A DNA stretch of 58,837 nucleotides, from positions 1-58,837 of the forward strand of contig UQAB01000009.1 of the NCBI GenBank assembly GCA_900538765.1. Reading direction: 5' to 3'. Both the position numbers and the translations under genes were made by a program. Source of the stretch: an uncultured Azospirillum sp. GTDB lineage: Bacteria; Pseudomonadota; Alphaproteobacteria; RF32; CAG-239. The notes under the pieces were generated by a model, which was given only the letters and a program-made list of their open reading frames with translations, had not been told where the DNA came from and searched no databases. Shown piece by piece: positions 54,262 through 58,837 of the stretch. Within the stretch, counting starts at the first letter, position 1, and each line of letters starts with the position of its first letter.

Positions 54262-54915
54262 TTATTTAGAATCGATGATCCGGCAGACTTTTTCGATTAC
54301 ATCATCAATGGACAAGGCCGACGTATCAAGAATAACCGCGTCTGCCGCAGGTTTCAGCGGGGCGGCGGCACGCTTGGAGTCCCGTTCGTCACGCGCTTTT
54401 ATATCTTTTAAAACTTCATCATAACTGGTCTGCAGACCTTTGGCCTGAAATTCCTTAAAACGGCGCTCAGCACGGACTTCCGGCGATGCCGTCACAAAAA
54501 GTTTGATATCGGCATGCGGGCAAACAACAGTTCCGGTGTCCCGTCCGTCATAAACAGCGCCGTCGGCACGGCTGCCGTCGGCAAAAACAGGATGTTCGGA
54601 AAATTCGCGCTGCATTTGCAACAAAGCGCTGCGCACCTCCGGATAGGCAGACACAATTGAGGCGTTCTGGCCGCCTTTCGGACCGCGAAATTCGGGATTT
54701 TCAGAAAGCTTCATCATTTTTGGGAAAGTCAGCCGGCGGGCTACCGCTGCAGCGGCTTCCTTATCCGCCACATCCTGATTATTTTCCATCATTTCAATTC
54801 CGACAGCCCGATAAACCATCCCGGTATCAAAATAAGCCAGACGGTATTTTTTCGCCAAAACCGCTGCCAGAGTGCCTTTTCCGGCAGCAGCCGGACCGTC
54901 AATGGTAATAATCAT
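54262..54915 (-). CDS. cmk: cytidylate kinase
   Basis: A 217-aa nucleoside monophosphate kinase that phosphorylates CMP and dCMP. P-loop GPAAAGKGTLA at 7-17, then AYFDTGMVYRAVG, DGRDTGTVVCPHADIKLF and RAERRFKEFQAKG. The C-terminus ILDTSALSIDDVIEKV is typical. It is upstream of rpsA. Confidence 0.95.
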   Translation of the reverse strand: MIITIDGPAAAGKGTLAAVLAKKYRLAYFDTGMVYRAVGIEMMENNQDVADKEAAAAVARRLTFPKMMKLSENPEFRGPKGGQNASIVSAYPEVRSALLQMQREFSEHPVFADGSRADGAVYDGRDTGTVVCPHADIKLFVTASPEVRAERRFKEFQAKGLQTSYDEVLKDIKARDERDSKRAAAPLKPAADAVILDTSALSIDDVIEKVCRIIDSK

Positions 54916-55064
54916 CTTATTTTCCCTTTTTGTTACAAAAACTTAACATAAATCTGCTTTATCTAATATCATAATTGTGTTATTATACAAATATAAAATA
55001 AAAAAGTTCAACGCTTTTAAATATATTTACTTTTTATATTATGTTGTTTATAAGCGAGGGTATG

Positions 55065-55604
55065 ATGAGGTACTCTGTAAAAATATTAATCACCGTTATT
55101 TTCAGCATTCTGGCTTTTGCCAATGCTGCTAATGCCGGACTGATTATTGAAAGCGCCGATCAGGTCTTGGGAAAACAGATCTATGAACCGGGCTTTGGTA
55201 CTTCTCGTAATTCCGCTCCGCAGCAACCCTCCGTTATTTACAACGACAAAAACAGCAGCAAATACCGTTTTAATTATGATCAGGAAGCCGTTCCGGCTCC
55301 GGTTGCCGAAGAAGAGCAAGTCCAACAGCCAGAAATTCAGGTTGTCGACCTGATTAAATATACAACGACCCTGGTTCTGAGCGAAGGACAGTTTCTGGCA
55401 GTCAGACTGGACGAAGAAGCCTCTGCCAAATGGAATTTTGAAAACAGAGGCCGTTCTTTGGAATTTATCAAGAGCGAAAAGAGAGGCAATATTGTTATCA
55501 TGCTTTACAGAGCAAAAGCTTTCGGAAACAGCAGAGTAAATTTTGACAAGATGGAAAACGGCCTGGCCGTCGCCTCCAAAGTACTACAGATTAAGGTTTT
55601 ATAA
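55065..55604 (+). CDS. exported protein, unknown function
   Basis: A protein of about 179 aa with a signal peptide (about 1-25, ending NA-GLIIE). The ATG at 55065 lies close to GAGGG; 55062 and 55041 are in-frame alternatives. A Gln/Pro-rich middle is followed by a beta-rich C-terminal domain of about 85 residues (LVLSEGQFLAVRLDEEASAKW, later KVLQIKVL) that looks vaguely like an Ig-type or chagasin-like sandwich. I do not recognise the family. rsmE begins 2 bases later, so they share a transcript. Confidence 0.65.
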   Translation: MRYSVKILITVIFSILAFANAANAGLIIESADQVLGKQIYEPGFGTSRNSAPQQPSVIYNDKNSSKYRFNYDQEAVPAPVAEEEQVQQPEIQVVDLIKYTTTLVLSEGQFLAVRLDEEASAKWNFENRGRSLEFIKSEKRGNIVIMLYRAKAFGNSRVNFDKMENGLAVASKVLQIKVL

Positions 55605-55606
55605 CA

Positions 55607-56359
55607 GTGGCCAGAAAAAACAGAATCAGATTATACATTGACACCGCGCTGGATAACGGCTTTGAGATTAAATTAAGCGACTCTCAAAGCCATTATCTTT
55701 TGCATGTGATGAAACTGTCCGCCGGGGACGAACTCCTCGCTTTCGACAATCGCAGCGGCGAATATTTATGCTTCGTCAAGGAAGCTGCCAAGAAAAGCGT
55801 CACATTAAATATTCTGGATAAGACCCGAGGCTTTTTCCGGCCGCCGGATGTTTGGATGCTGTTTGCGCCAGTCAAAAAAGACCAGACGGATTATATCATC
55901 CAAAAAGCGACGGAACTCGGCGCAACAGCCCTTGTTCCGGTCATAACCTCAAGAACCATTGCCGACAAGGTTCGCACAGACCGTTTTAGGGCACAGGCCA
56001 TAGAAGCCGCAGAACAATCAAGACGGATTGATATTCCCGAAATATTTGAGGCTGTTTCCTTTGACAAGCTGTTATCTGACTGGGACGGAGAGAGAAAACT
56101 GTTTTATATGGATGAAACCGGCGCCGGCGATACTATATTTAAGGCATTCTCGGAAGCAGCCCGACAAAACAGCGGCAAAACGGCTTTATTAACCGGGCCG
56201 GAAGGCGGCTTCAGCGAAGCCGAGCTGACGGCGCTGCGCCAAGCCGCTTTCAGCCGCGGCGTTTCTATGGGAGAGAGAATACTCAGAGCGGAAACAGCCG
56301 TTGCCGCCGCTTTGGCGTGTTGGCAGGCTATTGCCGGAGATTGGCACAAGGAGCGGTAA
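55607..56359 (+). CDS. rsmE: 16S rRNA m3U1498 methyltransferase RsmE
   Basis: A 250-aa SPOUT methyltransferase. A PUA-like N-terminal domain (HYLLHVMKLSAGDELLAFD) is followed by the knotted SPOUT domain with KKDQTDYIIQKATELG, PVITSRTI, EQSRR, the cofactor loop LLTGPEGGFSEAE and RILRAETAV at the C-terminus. The start is GTG at 55607. Confidence 0.93.
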   Translation: MARKNRIRLYIDTALDNGFEIKLSDSQSHYLLHVMKLSAGDELLAFDNRSGEYLCFVKEAAKKSVTLNILDKTRGFFRPPDVWMLFAPVKKDQTDYIIQKATELGATALVPVITSRTIADKVRTDRFRAQAIEAAEQSRRIDIPEIFEAVSFDKLLSDWDGERKLFYMDETGAGDTIFKAFSEAARQNSGKTALLTGPEGGFSEAELTALRQAAFSRGVSMGERILRAETAVAAALACWQAIAGDWHKER

Positions 56360-56364
56360 AAATT

Positions 56365-57018
56365 ATGAGAATTCTGATTGCGGACGATCATGAGCTTTAT
56401 TTGAAAGGACTGGAATTTGTCCTTGATAATTTTGACGCCGATATGCAGTTTGTTACGGCGCACAATTATGTTGAAATTTTTGAGATTCTCAAACATAACC
56501 GGGTTTTTGACCTGATTCTGACTGATTTAGCCATGCCCGGCGGAAAATGGCTGGACTCCATAAAGAAAATTCATGAATATGCTCCCGAAACGCCGATTAT
56601 TGTCTTATCCGCAGTATTTGACCGCGAAATCGTCCAGCAGACAATAGAAACCGGCGTTTCCGGTTATATCAGCAAGACTTCTTCCAACGCCACACTTATT
56701 GACGCGATACATCTGGTCTTGTCCGGCGGCGTCTATATCCCCGAAGAGCTTTTGAGCGACATGCCTTCCTGCGACGCGGTAGACCAACTGAAATCCGAGA
56801 ACAAGAAGAACCTGACGCCGCGGCAGATTGACGTTTTGAAGCTGATTGCCAAAGGCGAAGCCAACAAGCAAATCGCTTATGAACTCGGCCTGTCGGAGGG
56901 AACGGTTAAGCTGCACATTACCGCAATTTTGAAAATATTAAATGTTTATAACCGTACGGGGGCCGTCATTGAAGCAACCAAACAGGGAATAATAACACAA
57001 AATGACCTTAATGTTTAA
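56365..57018 (+). CDS. NarL/FixJ-type response regulator
   Basis: A 217-aa regulator; the start is the ATG at 56365 with AAGGAG upstream, just after the rsmE stop. Receiver domain with the acidic pair DDH near 7, phosphorylated Asp in LILTDLAMPGG (about 54) and Lys in YISKTS. The C-terminal LuxR-type helix-turn-helix is LTPRQIDVLKLIAKGEANKQ and SEGTVKLHITAIL. No sensor kinase is nearby; an Hpt protein overlaps its end, so it likely takes part in a phosphorelay. Confidence 0.9.
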   Translation: MRILIADDHELYLKGLEFVLDNFDADMQFVTAHNYVEIFEILKHNRVFDLILTDLAMPGGKWLDSIKKIHEYAPETPIIVLSAVFDREIVQQTIETGVSGYISKTSSNATLIDAIHLVLSGGVYIPEELLSDMPSCDAVDQLKSENKKNLTPRQIDVLKLIAKGEANKQIAYELGLSEGTVKLHITAILKILNVYNRTGAVIEATKQGIITQNDLNV

Positions 57019-57349
57019 TAAAGAAACGCCGGATTCCTACAAAGATGTTCTCGGAGCTGAAAAGTTTTTGCATTTATGGCAGGAATATTTGACTGACGCC
57101 GAAAGCAAATTTCAAAAAATAAACGCTCTTGTTCAAAACAAAAACTGGCCTGATTTACGAATCATCTTTCACAGCCTAAAATCATCGTCGCTCATTTTCG
57201 GACTTGACAAATTTTCTAAATTGTGTACAAAAATAGAGGATTGCATCGTTGACGGCGTTTTTAACGATGAACTTTTGTCCGATATCAACAACAGCAAAAA
57301 TTTGTGGCTGGAAAGCATTGAGGAAGTCAAAACTTATTTTCAGCCCTAA
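57002..57349 (+). CDS. Hpt-domain phosphotransfer protein
   Basis: A 115-aa helical protein with the histidine phosphotransfer motif IFHSLKSSSLIFG (His near 58). It overlaps the response regulator by 17 bases. It would pass phosphate between a remote hybrid kinase and the regulator. A second ATG at 57011 is possible. Confidence 0.78.
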   Translation: MTLMFNKETPDSYKDVLGAEKFLHLWQEYLTDAESKFQKINALVQNKNWPDLRIIFHSLKSSSLIFGLDKFSKLCTKIEDCIVDGVFNDELLSDINNSKNLWLESIEEVKTYFQP

Positions 57350-57366
57350 CACGACAGGACTGAACA

Positions 57367-58077
57367 ATGGCACAGGCAATAAAATCCCGAGAATATGTAA
57401 AACTTCCGGTTAATGTCAAAGGCATATATGACTGGCTTTATAACAAAAAAGACGTTTATGACTTTTTTGACAATCAGTTATGGGTAAACTGCATTACGCT
57501 TGGTTTTCATAAAAAGCTGGTCGACAGCGTTGCCAAAGAGTTAAAACCCGGACAGCAGGTTTTGCAGTTTGGCGGAACATTCGGTTTACAAATTGAAGAA
57601 GCGGCTTATGAAATCGGCGACAGCGGCGAACTGACACTTATTGACAATAATAAAAAGCAGTTAAAACGCTGCGAAAAAAAGTATGATTACTTGTTCACCA
57701 ATATCAAATATAAACTTGCCGACGTTACCGAATTTCAAACGGATAAAAAATATGATTGCGTTATTTGTTATAATCTGCTGCATGAGCTTCCTCCCCTGTC
57801 TAAAGTGCAAACCGTCAGCAATGCCCTGAAAGCATTAAAACCCGGAGGGAAAGCCGTTTTCGTCGACTACCATAATCCGGTTAAATGGCATCCGCTGCGT
57901 TATTTTATGAGAATGTTTAACCGTTTGTATCAGCCGTTTGCGGAAAAAATCTGGGAAAGAAGCATTGATACTTACGCTCAAAATGTTGACGTTACCGACT
58001 ATACCTGGACCAAAAACATTTACGGACTTGGCATGTATCAAAAAGTTACCGCGACAAAGCGCGGTAACTTTGGTTAA
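57367..58077 (+). CDS. rquA: RquA-like rhodoquinone biosynthesis methyltransferase
   Basis: A 236-aa class I methyltransferase-like protein. The degenerate SAM region reads VLQFGGTFGLQ (about 74), and VFVDYHNPVKWHPLRYFMRM is the hallmark of RquA, with a following FAEKIWERSI and GLGMYQKV at the end. The N-terminal YDFFDNQLWVNCITLGFHKKL also fits. RquA converts ubiquinone to rhodoquinone, the low-potential quinone used with fumarate reductase under low oxygen. It follows the Hpt gene by 17 bases. Confidence 0.82.
   Translation: MAQAIKSREYVKLPVNVKGIYDWLYNKKDVYDFFDNQLWVNCITLGFHKKLVDSVAKELKPGQQVLQFGGTFGLQIEEAAYEIGDSGELTLIDNNKKQLKRCEKKYDYLFTNIKYKLADVTEFQTDKKYDCVICYNLLHELPPLSKVQTVSNALKALKPGGKAVFVDYHNPVKWHPLRYFMRMFNRLYQPFAEKIWERSIDTYAQNVDVTDYTWTKNIYGLGMYQKVTATKRGNFG
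58043..58070. terminator. hairpin at the 3' end of rquA
   Basis: An 11-bp perfect stem (58043-58053 with 58060-58070) overlaps the last codons of rquA. The nearest T run begins about 12 bases later, so its use as a rho-independent terminator is uncertain; mRNA 3'-end protection is an alternative. Confidence 0.45.
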
Positions 58078-58087
58078 TATTCTTTTT

Positions 58088-58837
58088 TTATTTGAAGAAA
58101 TTTGTTTCAAAAATCTTCATTTGCCGGCCAAATTCCGAAGTGGAAGAAAAATCAGGCGAACCGATTTTGCTCCAGTTTCCTTGGGGCTCATTTATTCCAT
58201 AGTGTCCGGTAAACTGATATGAACCGGTTGACTGCGCCTCATACAAGCCATTCTTTGTCATAACTTTGGCACCCTTGGTATAATTGAAATACGGTTCCCA
58301 ATAAAAAGTAGCTGCACTTTTTATATCCGCTGCAAAAAGCACATTGGGAGAATTAAAATACATTTTGGCAGATGTCGTCGCTTCAACGTTATAAGAATCT
58401 GAAATAATGTTGATTCTACTACTGTCATTCATCTTTAGCGTACTGTCTCCGCTAATTCCCTGCCCTTGGCCTGTTGCTCCACGCATATCCAAGTTAGCAA
58501 CGCTATTTCCGTTTAAGGTTATTACGGAGGTCAGGAAACCTTCATTATAGTTTCCTTGGGCTTTAATATTTAATTTCGCATCGGTTATTTCTATTTTGGA
58601 ATTAAAAATACCTTTTGATCCCGGTGTGCAAATATTCACCATCCCTGACATTTTTGATGAAAAGGAAGTCGAACTGGACAGAACAGCTCTTTCATAATTT
58701 GAAGATATTTTCATATTCATATTTCTGATATCGGTACTTCCTTTGAGATACAGCGGGGTATTGAGCAGCGTGATGTCTGAAACTTTGGTATTGTCTGAGG
58801 TATACAGATAATTGTTCAGCGTCAGCGTATAACATTG
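58088..58837 (-). CDS. C-terminal part of a surface-type protein with chitin-binding-like module (partial)
   Basis: The frame stays open to the right edge, so the start is outside the window; 249 codons are seen. Most of it is Ser/Thr/Asn-rich with short repeating strands (ADIKSAATFY, ITDAKLNIKAQGN), like a beta-helix or autotransporter-type passenger. The last 60 residues (YTKGAKVMTKNGLYEAQSTG then GINEPQGNWSKIG) fit a CBM5/12-type carbohydrate-binding module: Gly-x-x-Val, Gly-x-LYEA, and a closing W. It convergently faces rquA. Confidence 0.6.
   Translation of the reverse strand, partial: QCYTLTLNNYLYTSDNTKVSDITLLNTPLYLKGSTDIRNMNMKISSNYERAVLSSSTSFSSKMSGMVNICTPGSKGIFNSKIEITDAKLNIKAQGNYNEGFLTSVITLNGNSVANLDMRGATGQGQGISGDSTLKMNDSSRINIISDSYNVEATTSAKMYFNSPNVLFAADIKSAATFYWEPYFNYTKGAKVMTKNGLYEAQSTGSYQFTGHYGINEPQGNWSKIGSPDFSSTSEFGRQMKIFETNFFK

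Overview
The window looks like a chromosomal segment of an alphaproteobacterium, probably an anaerobic or microaerobic and perhaps host-associated one. Pointers are the conserved cmk-rpsA pair, a VirB9 carrying a SPOR domain, an LptM-type mini-lipoprotein and a good match to RquA, the rhodoquinone methyltransferase of anaerobic respiration. Species cannot be named from sequence alone.

Left part (about 0.75-25.0 kb, minus strand): one long, tightly packed operon for an unusual type IV secretion system. In transcription order it has three VirB2-like pilins, VirB3, VirB4, four exported coiled-coil proteins that share a VirB5-like N-terminus (one of 1235 aa), VirB8, a VirB7-like lipoprotein, a second VirB8, VirB9 fused to SPOR, a 1139-aa inner-membrane protein and a 1487-aa VirB10 (both largely made of the same 17-residue repeat), and VirB11, followed by a terminator. 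I see no VirB6, VirD4 or relaxase. The VirB10 role appears divided between two giant repeat proteins, which is the most striking feature here.

Middle part (about 25.3-37.9 kb, plus strand, divergent from the secretion operon): an OmpA-like exported protein, then a type IVb pilus operon in the order of the IncI plasmid R64 thin pilus (PilL C-terminal/TcpQ-like lipoprotein, PilN secretin, PilO, PilP, PilQ ATPase, PilR, a membrane-anchored pilin-like protein, PilS-like prepilin), a cluster of palindromic repeats and a PilT/DotB-like ATPase. R64 also pairs a thin pilus with a conjugation T4SS, so the head-to-head arrangement suggests a joint surface machine in which the pilus makes contact and the T4SS transfers. 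That joint role is inference.

Right part (38-58.8 kb): mostly housekeeping and small accessory genes. It includes gpt, a TlpA-like thioredoxin, a three-gene phospho-signalling cassette (VWA, PP2C phosphatase, protein kinase: the TerY-P triad), a nitronate monooxygenase-like flavoprotein, an M20 peptidase, several small membrane proteins of unknown role, tRNA-Arg(CCT), glyoxalase and pirin genes, a porin, rpsA, cmk, rsmE, a response regulator with an Hpt protein, rquA, and the 3' end of a surface-type gene with a chitin-binding-like module that runs off the window. Many transcription units here end in clear hairpin terminators.
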